Both the position numbers and the translations under genes were made by a program. Of a stretch of 64,000 bases of DNA, positions 25,192 to 34,554 are shown one piece after another. Each line of letters starts with the position of its first letter. The first letter of the stretch is position 1. The stretch covers positions 1 through 64,000 of the forward strand of contig NZ_JBALOP010000038.1 of the NCBI RefSeq assembly GCF_036962685.1, read 5' to 3'. Source of the stretch: Ferdinandcohnia sp036962685 (GTDB lineage: Bacteria > Bacillota > Bacilli > Bacillales > Bacillaceae_L). The notes beneath the pieces are model-generated. The model saw only the letters and a program-made list of their open reading frames with translations. It was not told the origin of the DNA and did no database searches.

Positions 25192-25375
25192 TTTCGACAT
25201 TGCTTATTTAAAAAATTGTAGAGATTTGTCTTTTAATCGGATTTTTCGTACTATTCTTCATTGATTTATACAAAAAGAAACGTTATAATTCCTAAGTGTT
25301 GTCTGTCGAAAATTACAATTAAATTACTATAAAATAAAAATTCTTATTTACAAATACAGATTCGAGGTAAAAGAT

Positions 25376-26848
25376 ATGAAATTTTCAACTAAGGATATAT
25401 TATTACTCGCTTTTACTTTAATTTTGGTAGCTTTATCATTAATAATTGGTAATAAATACGTTGGTATTTTTGTTGTTGTAGTCCTTTCACTAATTGCTTT
25501 ATATAAAAAAGAATTAGGACTATATATGCTCCTATTATATGTTCCAGTGAGACCGTTTCTTACTTCAATAAATCCCGGTCTTAAAATCATTAGTGATTTA
25601 ATTATCTTTTCTTTATTAATAAGAACTATTTATGAAAATAGAACGAATATAAAATCATTATTAAAATTTGATCTGTTTGAAATAGCTTTATTTATCTATC
25701 TTGCTATTGGTACGATTTCTGGACTTATCACTGGAGTTAGCATAGTATCAATCATCTTTCAAATTAGAGCATATATCTTATTGTATTTTGTTTACTACGT
25801 CGTGAAAAGAATGATGATTTCTCAAGAAACTTTAAATAAAATATCAATTCTAACTTTTATTACTGCAGTAATTATTTCTTTACACGGTTTTATCGAAAAA
25901 ATATCAGATAAAACATGGTTGATGCCCCTTGAATGGCAAAATTGGGGGCTGGCACCGACAAACCAAGTAAGGGTCTATGGGTTGTTAAAAGGTCCAAATG
26001 AATTGGCACTTTACTTAATTGTTTCATTCTTAATATCGCTCTATCTACTTAAAGTGGTTAAAGGAAACAAAATTTGGCTGATATACATTGGTCTATCGAT
26101 TATAGGAGCAACATTTGTATTAACTTATTCTAGAGGAGCTTCTTTAGCTTTAATAACATTTCTGTTGATCTATCTCGTTCTGTTCCGAACTCTTAAAGGA
26201 TTTAAAAAGCTATTACTAATTGCTGGAGCATCATGTCTTTTGTTTTTCGGTGTGACAAGCGCAGCTGGTTTGTATGAGGATTATGTTACTTCAGTGGAAC
26301 AAAATGAACATAATACTCAAAATGGTTCAAATAATAAGGGGCAAACTGGCTCTAGTGGCGGCAAAAAATCAGAGGGTGCCAACCGTTTTAAAGAAGCTTT
26401 TTCCGAGGATACAGTTGAACTAAGTAGTCAAGATGGACGTATTTACTATGTGACAAAAGCAATTGAAGTTTTTAAAGATTACCCTATCATTGGTGCTGGA
26501 TTTGGTACTTTTGGTGGTGCGGCGACACTTGCATACTCATCACCTATCTATAAAAATTATGGTATCCAAACAGATTTTTACTCAGATAATCAGTATATTT
26601 TAACTCTTGCTGAAACGGGTATAATAGGGGTTCTAATTCTTTCAGTATTTGTCTTTAGCCTTTTGTTCATTACAATAATGATCTTTAAGAGAAAAGAAAT
26701 TGAATACTCAATCCTAGCTTTATTTTTCTTCATCACAATGATAGTAGGGGGATTGGTGTATAATATATTAGAAATTGATACCTTTATGATGTATTATTTC
26801 TTATTGCTTGGGATAATCTACCCTCGTATAAAAGAAGAAAAAATTTAA
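25376..26848 (+). CDS. O-antigen ligase/polymerase-family membrane protein
   Basis: A 490-residue protein with about 10-12 hydrophobic segments and the Wzy_C-type pattern: TYSRGASLALITF in one segment, a long polar loop of about 80 residues (305-385, rich in N, G, S and Q), and IGAGFGTFGG. It would polymerise or attach lipid-linked glycan on the outer membrane face. Unlike the protein at 15895 it has no TPR tail. It starts a plus-strand series with the LtaS-like gene and is closed by a terminator. Substrate unknown. Confidence 0.82.
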   Translation: MKFSTKDILLLAFTLILVALSLIIGNKYVGIFVVVVLSLIALYKKELGLYMLLLYVPVRPFLTSINPGLKIISDLIIFSLLIRTIYENRTNIKSLLKFDLFEIALFIYLAIGTISGLITGVSIVSIIFQIRAYILLYFVYYVVKRMMISQETLNKISILTFITAVIISLHGFIEKISDKTWLMPLEWQNWGLAPTNQVRVYGLLKGPNELALYLIVSFLISLYLLKVVKGNKIWLIYIGLSIIGATFVLTYSRGASLALITFLLIYLVLFRTLKGFKKLLLIAGASCLLFFGVTSAAGLYEDYVTSVEQNEHNTQNGSNNKGQTGSSGGKKSEGANRFKEAFSEDTVELSSQDGRIYYVTKAIEVFKDYPIIGAGFGTFGGAATLAYSSPIYKNYGIQTDFYSDNQYILTLAETGIIGVLILSVFVFSLLFITIMIFKRKEIEYSILALFFFITMIVGGLVYNILEIDTFMMYYFLLLGIIYPRIKEEKI

Positions 26849-26858
26849 TAATTAGTTC

Positions 26859-26897
26859 ATAAGCCCTGCATATACATGGTCAGGGCTTATTTTTTTG
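26859..26897 (+). terminator. Rho-independent terminator after the O-antigen-ligase-family gene
   Basis: ATAAGCCCTG and CAGGGCTTAT form a perfect 10-bp stem with a 12-nt loop, followed by a T-run. Confidence 0.85.
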
Positions 26898-26971
26898 GAG
26901 ACAAATATAACCATAGAATTACGAATTAAGATATGGTAACGTATTTAATGTTATTCGAAAGGAGTTTTGTT

Positions 26972-29059
26972 ATGTTACTTGGGGAAAAGAAACCAATATC
27001 CAAACTCATTTATTATTTGATATTACTATTTATTCCTTTCTTCACATTGTTCATTTTGGAGACAATTCATAGGGGTTCACCAACAGCTTTCACATCTTGG
27101 GTATTATCTAGCCCTGTGTCTGTATTGGTGACTTATCTGTTTTTATTGTTCATAACAGGGATCCTGTTTTTATTACCAAGAAGAGTTTTTTTACTGACGA
27201 TGCTTATTCAATTATTCATCTGGGCTCTGATTGCTTTTATAAGTTATAAAAAGTACCAACTAAGAGGGGATTACCTTTCTCCGTATGATTTTTATCTATT
27301 AAAAGAAGCAGCAGGTATAACAGAAAACATGGACGGGCTTATTTCGGTAAAGTGGATGATTGCGGGTATCGTTTTCGTTGTAGTGAGCGTACTGTTTTAC
27401 ATTCTAATCAATCGGATAAGCATAACTGTTACTTTAAAAAAGAGACTAATTATTGCTATTGTTGGGGTCTTAGGTTTAGTCTTGTTTTTTTATAAACCAA
27501 CGATATTAAGCAGTGGGGCAAGCGAAGAAGGTACGTTACAAACAAAATATGAAAAACTAGGCTTTATTGGTGGATTTCTAACGATTCTTAATCAAAATCG
27601 CCTCGCAGAAGAGTTAGATACTGAAAGTATAAGAAACGTATTGCATTCTGATAAATATAAAGTAGATAATTACGAAGTAGACCCCGACTTTAAACCAAAC
27701 GTTATTGTGGTTTTAGCTGAAGCATTATGGGATCCACTTTTATTAACAAATATAAAATTCGAAGAAGACCCTATCCCTTATACGCGCAGTTTAATGGAGA
27801 ATTATACGTCTGGTGAATTGGTAACGCATATTTTTGGAGGAGGAACGATTAATTCGGAGCTCGAAACCTTGACTGGATTATCTACTCGATTTTTACCAGA
27901 AGGTGCAGAAACCTATAACCATTATATTAATCGTCCGATTGATTCCTTAGCACACAATTTTAGAAATCAAGGCTATCATACTACTGCAGTTCATACATTT
28001 AAAAATTGGTTCTACGACCGAAATAAAACGTATGAGTATCTAGGCTTTGAAAAGTATGTTAGTATGGAATTCTTTAATAACCCTGAGATGGTTGGTCCTT
28101 ATATTGATGACCGAGAACTGATGAGACAAAGCTTAAGTGAAATAAGTAAAACGGATGGCCCGGATTTCCTTAATGTCGCTACAGTTGCAAGTCATGGACC
28201 ATATGATGATATTCGATATGAAGAGAAGTTGGAGTTTACCACTGAGGGAAATTTAACAGACGTTCCTGAGTATATTTTGAATTTATATCTGAAAGTACTA
28301 AATGAACTGGATGATTCTATTAAGCTATTAATAGATGGCATTAACGAATTAGATGAACCGACAATGGTCGTTATTTATGGAGATCATTTACCGATGTTGG
28401 GAGCTGATTATGCCGTATATCGTGAAGCTGAATATTATTCTGATCTTAATCTATATGAAGACCATAAAAAAATGTATACAACACCTTTGATTGTTTGGGA
28501 TAATTTTTCTGACCCTGAGGAAAAAGAAAACTTGCGTATGACTCCAAACTTTTTAGGATCATATATACTTGAAAAAGCCAAAAAGGAAAAGTCGCCAATT
28601 TTTAAAGTATCTGGTCATGTATACGATAGTGGCTTGACAGTCATTCCGCCAAAACAGTTTTGGGGAGACGAAGGTGTTAATGAGACTGAGCTGGTAGATT
28701 ACCAAATATTGCAGCAAGATATCCTATTTGGAAAGCAAAAATCATATGCGGAGTATCCTGTAGAAGTGGCACCGAATTATTTTCTAGGAAGCGAAAAAAT
28801 GAAAATAAAAGACATTTCTATAGGGAAGAACAACAAGGGAAAACCGGCATATATTCTAAAAGGAAAAGGTTTCGTATCTAACGTAAAAGTATATGTTAAC
28901 GGAAAAGCTCAAAAATCCGTTTTCAAGAGTTCTTCGGAAATTATATGTGATATACCTAAAGATCTGATTGGCAAAGATAAAGAAGTAACGATTGAAGTAA
29001 AACTTATTGATGATGAGGATCATGTTATCGCTGAAAGTGAATATACGAAGAAGAAATAA
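26972..29059 (+). CDS. LTA-synthase-family phosphoglycerol transferase with extra C-terminal domain
   Basis: A 695-residue membrane enzyme of the alkaline-phosphatase/sulfatase superfamily. Five hydrophobic segments occupy roughly residues 10-175. The extracellular domain (about 235-560) holds the metal and nucleophile features: VVLAEALWDPL, FGGGTINSELETLTG with the probable nucleophile threonine, HTFKNWFYDRN, and YGDHLPMLG. Family members transfer glycerol phosphate from phosphatidylglycerol to glycans or to growing lipoteichoic acid. Residues about 605-690 form an added beta-rich domain (KGKGFVSNVKVYVNG, IPT/TIG-like), unusual for LtaS. I choose the ATG at 26972 after AAAGGAG. It could be a polymer-modifying enzyme rather than the main LTA synthase. 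Confidence 0.87.
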   Translation: MLLGEKKPISKLIYYLILLFIPFFTLFILETIHRGSPTAFTSWVLSSPVSVLVTYLFLLFITGILFLLPRRVFLLTMLIQLFIWALIAFISYKKYQLRGDYLSPYDFYLLKEAAGITENMDGLISVKWMIAGIVFVVVSVLFYILINRISITVTLKKRLIIAIVGVLGLVLFFYKPTILSSGASEEGTLQTKYEKLGFIGGFLTILNQNRLAEELDTESIRNVLHSDKYKVDNYEVDPDFKPNVIVVLAEALWDPLLLTNIKFEEDPIPYTRSLMENYTSGELVTHIFGGGTINSELETLTGLSTRFLPEGAETYNHYINRPIDSLAHNFRNQGYHTTAVHTFKNWFYDRNKTYEYLGFEKYVSMEFFNNPEMVGPYIDDRELMRQSLSEISKTDGPDFLNVATVASHGPYDDIRYEEKLEFTTEGNLTDVPEYILNLYLKVLNELDDSIKLLIDGINELDEPTMVVIYGDHLPMLGADYAVYREAEYYSDLNLYEDHKKMYTTPLIVWDNFSDPEEKENLRMTPNFLGSYILEKAKKEKSPIFKVSGHVYDSGLTVIPPKQFWGDEGVNETELVDYQILQQDILFGKQKSYAEYPVEVAPNYFLGSEKMKIKDISIGKNNKGKPAYILKGKGFVSNVKVYVNGKAQKSVFKSSSEIICDIPKDLIGKDKEVTIEVKLIDDEDHVIAESEYTKKK

Positions 29060-29084
29060 ATAAGGCAATTCATGTATTTGTTAC

Positions 29085-29137
29085 AAACGGCTATCACGAA
29101 AGTTGGTAAAAACCGACTATCTTGATAGCCGTTTTTG
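29085..29137 (+). terminator. Rho-independent terminator of the LTA-synthase-family gene
   Basis: AAACGGCTATC and GATAGCCGTTTTT enclose a second small hairpin (AGTTGGT with ACCGACT), giving a long stem followed by a T-run. Confidence 0.82.
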
Positions 29138-29259
29138 TATTAAGGAGAAGTATGTTTTCAAATGTGTGGACAATATTATTATATAAATTGAACTCCTTCA
29201 TACTTAAATGATATATTAACAAAGGAGATAGGGAAACGATGGAATTTAAGGAGAATAAT

Positions 29260-29991
29260 ATGGATAACCGACATGTTGATATATTAGGTGTACATTTTAC
29301 AAAAACAACTGAGCAGCAATTAGTAAGCGAATTAACCGACCGGATCACATCTCAACAAAAAACATTTGTTGTGACTGCAAATCCTGAAATCGTCATGTAT
29401 AGCTTGAATGATAAAGAATATAAGACCATTTTAGATAAAGCTTCCTATGTCATTGCAGACGGAATTGGTGTTGTTAAGGCTGCAGCCATGTTAAACGACC
29501 CACTGCCTGAGAGAATTGCTGGATTTGATTTAATGGTGAAGCTATTAGAGGTCGCAAACGAAAAAAAATGGAAGATCTTCCTGCTAGGCAGCCAAGAGCA
29601 TGTATTAGAAAAGACGGTGGAGCATATTAATCAATATTATCCCGGCTGTACAATTGGCGGATATCATCACGGCTTCTTTGATTGGAACAATAATGAAATT
29701 GCTGACAAAATTGCAGAGGCTAACCCAGATATCGTGCTTGTTGCATTAGGAGTTCCGAAACAAGAACAATGGATTTCTCAAAATATAGAACGTTTTGAGA
29801 AAGGACTATTCATGGGGATAGGCGGCAGCTTTGATGTTTTAGCGGGTACAGTAAAAAGAGCCCCAGAGGTATGGCAAAAATTAAATGTGGAGTGGCTTTA
29901 TCGTCTGATTAAACAACCGTGGCGCTGGAAACGAATGATGTCGATACCGGTATTTGTGATGAAGGTAATCGGACAAAAGACAAAAGGGTAA
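29260..29991 (+). CDS. tagA: N-acetylmannosaminyltransferase of the teichoic acid linkage unit (GT26)
   Basis: Adds ManNAc from UDP-ManNAc to undecaprenyl-PP-GlcNAc, the second step of wall teichoic acid synthesis, at the inner membrane face. The product (243 residues from this start) is a WecG/TagA-type GT26 enzyme: VVTANPEIVMYS, VIADGIGVVKAA with the catalytic aspartate region, LPERIAGFDL, IFLLGS, VALGVPKQEQWI and FMGIGGSFDVLAGTVKRAP. Two ATGs compete: 29239 with a ribosome site 11 bases away, and 29260 with AAGGAG 6 bases away, which I prefer. TagO (31462) makes its acceptor and MnaA (7031) its donor. A GT4 gene follows by 16 bases. Confidence 0.93.
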   Translation: MDNRHVDILGVHFTKTTEQQLVSELTDRITSQQKTFVVTANPEIVMYSLNDKEYKTILDKASYVIADGIGVVKAAAMLNDPLPERIAGFDLMVKLLEVANEKKWKIFLLGSQEHVLEKTVEHINQYYPGCTIGGYHHGFFDWNNNEIADKIAEANPDIVLVALGVPKQEQWISQNIERFEKGLFMGIGGSFDVLAGTVKRAPEVWQKLNVEWLYRLIKQPWRWKRMMSIPVFVMKVIGQKTKG

Positions 29992-30007
29992 AGTAAAGGA
30001 GTTTGTT

Positions 30008-31108
30008 ATGAAGGTTCTTCACTTAAATGCGGGGGCTGAAACGGGCGGTGGAATGATACATATTCTCTCCCTGCTAGACCAATTAAACCGCGAAGAATTT
30101 ATTTTAGGCGTATTTGAAGAAGGGGAAATGTCAAAGCGTGCCAGGGAAAAGGGGATCCAAGTTGAAGTATTTCAGCAAACATCCCGATATGACTTGTCCA
30201 TTTTAAAAAGAATCATCGATTATATAAAATTGAACAGCATCGATATTGTCCATACACATGGGCCCAGGGCGAATTTATATGCTGTTCTGTTAAAGCCTTT
30301 TACGAGCTGTAAGTGGGTGACAACCATCCATAGTGATCCTCGTGATGATTTTTTAAATGGCGGCTTCAAGGGGACTGTGTTTACAAAGCTAAATTTCTTT
30401 TCATATAAAAGGATGGATCACTTTTTTGCGATATCAAACCGATTTAAGGACATGCTCGTTGAATTCGGAATCAAAGAAAATTCAATTACGACTATTTATA
30501 ATGGAATAAGCTTTACTGAACCAAAGTTTGAACGAGTGACAAGGGAAGAATTAGGTCTCACCAAGAATGATTTTGTCATCATCATGATTGCTCGCCTACA
30601 TCCAGTTAAAGGACATACGATTGCATTTGAAGCAGTTAAAGAACTCAAACGTGATCATCCAAATGTGAGGTTAGTGCTTGTTGGGGATGGACCAATCCGA
30701 CAGGAATTAGAACAAAAAACAGCAGAATTAGGGATAGAAAATGAAGTCAAGTTTTTGGGCCATAAGGAAAATATTCATGGGTTATTACTGAATGCCGATG
30801 CCGAAATACTTGTATCCTTTAGCGAAAGCTTTCCATTGGTTATTCTTGAAGCAGCTAGAGCACACGTCCCAGTCATTTCAACCGATGTTGGTGGGGTGAA
30901 GGATTTGATTTCAGATCATAGCTTAGGCAGGGTTATTCCTTCAAACGATGTCCAAGCCTTAGTTTGGGCATTAAAGGAATATATGTCATTACAAGAATCA
31001 AATCAACTACATGAAATTGCCGAAAAACTTTATGAAAAAGCATCAACCAAGTACTCAATCGAAAACTTTAGCCAAAGCGTTTACAATGCTTACAAAACAA
31101 TCTTATAA
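30008..31108 (+). CDS. GT4-family glycosyltransferase
   Basis: A 366-residue GT-B fold enzyme beginning KVLHLNAGAETGGGMIHIL, with HTHGPRANLYA in the acceptor half, IARLHPVKGHTIAFEA at the start of the donor half, and the EX7E-type EAARAHVPVISTDVGG. It lies 16 bases after tagA with AAAGGAG before the ATG, so it is co-transcribed with tagA and should act on the same or a related lipid-linked polymer. Sugar unknown. No membrane segment is seen. Confidence 0.9.
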   Translation: MKVLHLNAGAETGGGMIHILSLLDQLNREEFILGVFEEGEMSKRAREKGIQVEVFQQTSRYDLSILKRIIDYIKLNSIDIVHTHGPRANLYAVLLKPFTSCKWVTTIHSDPRDDFLNGGFKGTVFTKLNFFSYKRMDHFFAISNRFKDMLVEFGIKENSITTIYNGISFTEPKFERVTREELGLTKNDFVIIMIARLHPVKGHTIAFEAVKELKRDHPNVRLVLVGDGPIRQELEQKTAELGIENEVKFLGHKENIHGLLLNADAEILVSFSESFPLVILEAARAHVPVISTDVGGVKDLISDHSLGRVIPSNDVQALVWALKEYMSLQESNQLHEIAEKLYEKASTKYSIENFSQSVYNAYKTIL

Positions 31109-31113
31109 AATAA

Positions 31114-31149
31114 TTGCGGGTAAATCCTAAGGATTTCTCGCATTTTTTT
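31114..31149 (+). terminator. Rho-independent terminator of the tagA operon
   Basis: TTGCGGGTAAATCC-TAA-GGATTTCTCGCA hairpin followed by seven T, right after the glycosyltransferase stop codon. Confidence 0.78.
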
Positions 31150-31461
31150 AAATTTATTTAGGAAAAGACAACAATATGGACTTTGTAAAGGGTAAGTAAT
31201 ATTTGTTAAATGGATTTTATGTAAAAAAAACTTTAGTTCTTGTAACCAAATCCGATCTACATACGTCTATATTCTTGGAATCTATTATTATCGTAATGTA
31301 AAATAAATCATGTTATACAATTTCGATAGATTGTGATATAATCCACTTTGAGTGTTTTACCTTATGGACAAAATCTTTACAATGAAATCGAATAAATTTT
31401 ACAAAAGATATTTAGAAAAGAGATAAAATGGTTAAAGTAAGGATGAGGAGGATAATATTCT
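31150..31461 (+). promoter_or_regulatory. Intergenic region with candidate tagO promoter
   Basis: No gene is seen in these 312 A/T-rich bases. TATAAT at 31337-31342 has a moderate -35 match (TATACA at 31314-31319) 17 bases upstream. The remaining leader of about 110 bases before tagO shows no strong hairpin by eye. Confidence 0.45.
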
Positions 31462-32520
31462 ATGCTATATATCATTTCGTTGGTCTGTTTCATTGCTTCT
31501 ATCCTCATAACCCCATTTGTTATCAAGCTTGCAATTAAAATTGGGGCGACAGATCAACCGAATCAACGAAAAGTACATCAAAAAGTAATGCCTCGACTTG
31601 GAGGATTAGCAATATTTATTAGTTTTGTCATTGGATTTTTAATCTTACAGCCCGAAAGTGAATTTAAATGGCCAATCTTAATAGGCAGTTTTATTATTAT
31701 TATAACTGGGATATTAGATGACTTGTTTGAGTTATCTGCAAAGTGGAAGTTATTTGGTCAGATATTAGCTGCATTTGTTGTTATTTTTAACGGTGTAGAT
31801 CTTGAAATGGTCAACTTGCCATTCGGTGCCGGACAGCTTGAGCTTGGATATTTGACAATCCCACTCACTATTATCTGGATAGTAGGAATTACGAATGCCA
31901 TTAATTTAATTGATGGTCTAGATGGGTTGGCTGCTGGTGTATCTTCAATTGCACTTATGACACTTTCTGGAATGGCCATTATTAAAGGCGACGTGTTTGT
32001 TGTAAGTATTGGCGTTCTTTTGTTATTTAGTACATTAGGCTTTTTAATTTATAATTTTCACCCAGCAAAGATTTTCATGGGAGATACTGGGGCCTTATTC
32101 TTAGGTTATATGATTGCCGTCCTATCCTTATTAGGATTCAAAAACGTAACCTTAATTTCATTCATTGTACCGGTTATTATTTTAGGCGTTCCAATTTCCG
32201 ATACATTCTTTGCGATTATACGCCGACTTGTTAACAAACAGCCATTATCGGCTCCTGATAAATCACATCTTCACCACTGCTTATTACGGTTAGGCTATAG
32301 CCATCGTACAACAGTGTTAATGATTTACGGTATGAGTGCGATTTTTGGTCTTGCTGCGGTGGTGTTCTCACAAGCCACTGTATGGGGTTCACTTGTTGTG
32401 ATTGTCGTATTACTAATTGCAATAGAGCTGATTGTAGAAAAAATAGGTCTTGTTGGAAAAGAGTATCGTCCACTTTTAAATATGGTCAGTGTGTTTAAAG
32501 TTCAACAAAGAATGAAATAA
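31462..32520 (+). CDS. tagO: Undecaprenyl-phosphate GlcNAc-1-phosphate transferase
   Basis: First committed step of wall teichoic acid synthesis: transfers GlcNAc-1-phosphate to undecaprenyl phosphate in the membrane. The 352-residue protein has about ten hydrophobic segments and MraY/WecA family motifs: ATDQPNQRKVHQKVMPRLGG near the start, GILDDLFELSAKWK with the paired aspartates, NAINLIDGLDGLAAG, and IFMGDTGALFLGY. It lies beside the divergent LCP and yvyE genes and degS/degU as in B. subtilis. The ATG has GAGGAGG upstream. The product could feed teichuronic acid or exopolysaccharide too. Confidence 0.96.
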   Translation: MLYIISLVCFIASILITPFVIKLAIKIGATDQPNQRKVHQKVMPRLGGLAIFISFVIGFLILQPESEFKWPILIGSFIIIITGILDDLFELSAKWKLFGQILAAFVVIFNGVDLEMVNLPFGAGQLELGYLTIPLTIIWIVGITNAINLIDGLDGLAAGVSSIALMTLSGMAIIKGDVFVVSIGVLLLFSTLGFLIYNFHPAKIFMGDTGALFLGYMIAVLSLLGFKNVTLISFIVPVIILGVPISDTFFAIIRRLVNKQPLSAPDKSHLHHCLLRLGYSHRTTVLMIYGMSAIFGLAAVVFSQATVWGSLVVIVVLLIAIELIVEKIGLVGKEYRPLLNMVSVFKVQQRMK

Positions 32521-32529
32521 AAGAAGTAA

Positions 32530-32580
32530 GAAGGCTGTCTGCAAAAGTCGTTATTCATGACTTAGCAGTCAGCCTTTTTT
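32530..32580 (+). terminator. Rho-independent terminator of tagO
   Basis: AAGGCTG-T-CTGC...GCAG-T-CAGCCTT long stem followed by six T. Confidence 0.87.
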
Positions 32581-32595
32581 GTAGACCCATAGCAC

Positions 32596-32635
32596 AAAAA
32601 AAGCAAGAATGCATGACACATTCTTGCTTTTTTTT
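32596..32635. terminator. Terminator between tagO and the LCP gene, probably bidirectional
   Basis: AAAAAAGCAAGAATG with CATTCTTGCTTTTTT, a perfect 15-bp stem with A and T runs on both sides; it serves the minus-strand LCP gene, whose stop codon overlaps its end. Confidence 0.87.
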
Positions 32636-33674
32636 AATTTGTTTTAAACGTTAAATCATCATCTTTAATGGAATCCGAACTATCATCAATACGCTGTCCA
32701 GTTGCAGTGATTTCTAAATGCTCCTTTAATGATTGCGACAGAAGCTTTAATTTGTTTTTATCAAGCCTATAATAGTAGCCGTGGTCCGACCACCAATCAC
32801 TGCCTTCTAATACTAATGATTCGATTTGCAGCTGTTGTCCTGATGCTGCGTAATCATACAAGCCAAGCATTTCTCCAAATGAAAGGTTTGTGGCAATGTT
32901 ATTTCCTAAAGCATCAATTACACTTCCATATTTTGTGATTGATCCAACTGAAATAGCTTTATCAATTATTGCCTTAACGACCAATTGCTGTCTTTTACCA
33001 CGTTCAATATCACTATCAATTTTTCTTGTTCGTGCTAAGGCTAGTGCTTGTTCACCATTTAAATGCTGGAACCCTTTTTCTAAATGAATTGCATCTGCTC
33101 GGTCCTTACTGTCTTGTTCAGAGAAGGAAACAGGAACATCAACTTCAATCCCATCAAGTGCTTCAACAACATCAATAAAAGCTTCAAAGTTCATTTTTAC
33201 AAAATAATCAACGGGTATATCGAATAATTCCTCAACAGTTTTTATTGTACCTTCGTCCCCATAATAATGGGCATGGTTTATTTTATCTTCTTTCTTTTTA
33301 TCTGGAATATAAACAAGTGAGTCACGTGGAATACTTACCATTTTAACTGATTTATCTTTTTCATTAAGTGTTGCAAGGATTAAGGCATCGGTACGTGTTG
33401 CCGTTCCCATATTACGAGTTTCACTATCATCAATTCCCATGAATAGAATTGAAATGTTATCATGTTTCGGATCAACAGGTTCAACACGCTTTTCTGATTT
33501 TTCTCCTCTGCTTAATTCAGTCTTCGAATCAGCAACCGCATTGGAAGCTTTGTTTACAAGGTAACCGCCATATAAAGCCACACCTGCTACAATTATCAAT
33601 AACGGCATAAAAATATACAAAAACATTCTTTTTTTACGTTTCTTTTTCTTTAAATGATATCGATTATTTGCCAT
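32634..33674 (-). CDS. LytR-CpsA-Psr (LCP) family wall polymer ligase
   Basis: Attaches teichoic acid or other glycopolymers from their lipid carrier to peptidoglycan outside the membrane. The 346-residue product has a short cytoplasmic start rich in K and R, one membrane segment (about residues 17-38), and the LCP domain with SILFMGIDDSETRN, RTDALILATLNEKDKSVKMVSIPRDS, GGIEVDVP-like and LALARTRK motifs; the last carries arginines that bind the lipid phosphate. In B. subtilis the gene beside tagO and yvyE is tagV; paralogues tagT and tagU are close relatives, so I leave the symbol blank. The ATG follows AGGAG. Confidence 0.93.
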   Translation of the reverse strand: MANNRYHLKKKKRKKRMFLYIFMPLLIIVAGVALYGGYLVNKASNAVADSKTELSRGEKSEKRVEPVDPKHDNISILFMGIDDSETRNMGTATRTDALILATLNEKDKSVKMVSIPRDSLVYIPDKKKEDKINHAHYYGDEGTIKTVEELFDIPVDYFVKMNFEAFIDVVEALDGIEVDVPVSFSEQDSKDRADAIHLEKGFQHLNGEQALALARTRKIDSDIERGKRQQLVVKAIIDKAISVGSITKYGSVIDALGNNIATNLSFGEMLGLYDYAASGQQLQIESLVLEGSDWWSDHGYYYRLDKNKLKLLSQSLKEHLEITATGQRIDDSSDSIKDDDLTFKTN

Positions 33675-33695
33675 TTTTTTGCTCCTCTAATGTAA

Positions 33696-34331
33696 TTAAA
33701 TTACGTCTTTTTCTAAATATGTCGTATCCCCTAATGAAATTTGACTCTGTCCATTCGTTAGCTCGGTCATCCATTCGGTGAATTGTGGGGTTTGGTTTTC
33801 TTCTACATAGGTTTCTATTTCTACAACATCAATATACTTGATTTCTTTAATTTGGTAAATAGAAGAGCGAAGTTCGTTCTCTACTTTGCCAAGCCAGGTA
33901 TAATCAATTTTTGTATGCATCACTCTCATGAGTTTGCGTTCGACAATACCGGTTGCATGAAGGCCTTCCGAGGTTGATTTGCCGTAAGCACGGATAAGTC
34001 CCCCTGCACCTAATTTTATTCCTCCAAAGTACCTAGTTATGACAACAACTGTGTCTTTAAGGTGTTTTTTCTTTAAAACTTCAAGAATTGGTACTCCGGC
34101 AGTTCCGCTTGGTTCACCGTCATCGTTAGCTTTTTGGATTTGATCGTTTTCTCCGATGAGATATGCGGAACAATTGTGGGTTGCGTCCCAGTTTTGCTTT
34201 TTTATTTTTTGAATGAATTCCTGCGCTTCCTCTTCGGTTGTAGCGCGGTCAATATATGCGATAAAGCGTGATTTTTGAATATTTATTTCATGCTCGCCAT
34301 ACCCTTTTACTGTATAATAGGAATGAAGCAT
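33696..34331 (-). CDS. yvyE: YigZ/IMPACT family protein
   Basis: A 211-residue protein of the widely conserved YigZ (UPF0029/IMPACT) family, of unclear biochemical role, linked to translation control in eukaryotes. Motifs seen: IQKSRFIAYIDRA, THNCSAYLIG, DDGEPSGTAGVPILEVL and VVITRYFGGIKLGAGGLIRAYG, followed by a smaller C-terminal domain of the DUF1949 type. Its place between the LCP gene and degS is that of B. subtilis yvyE. It reads away from degS; 21 bases separate it from the LCP start, so the two may share a transcript. Confidence 0.94.
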   Translation of the reverse strand: MLHSYYTVKGYGEHEINIQKSRFIAYIDRATTEEEAQEFIQKIKKQNWDATHNCSAYLIGENDQIQKANDDGEPSGTAGVPILEVLKKKHLKDTVVVITRYFGGIKLGAGGLIRAYGKSTSEGLHATGIVERKLMRVMHTKIDYTWLGKVENELRSSIYQIKEIKYIDVVEIETYVEENQTPQFTEWMTELTNGQSQISLGDTTYLEKDVI

Positions 34332-34554
34332 TACGTAATACCTCCTAACGGGGCTCTTACGAAAAGGCTAGTGCGACTAAAATCGACACTGACCGACTTT
34401 TTCTATAAAAATTTTTGCCCATTCTTCTATTATAAAACGACATAATTTTTACATCAATGGTTTGTTTTTGGCATGGGTGGATGTAATACAAATGTAAACG
34501 AGATGAAACGCTATAAAAAACAAATCAGTATATAATTTAGATGGAGGTGGAGGT

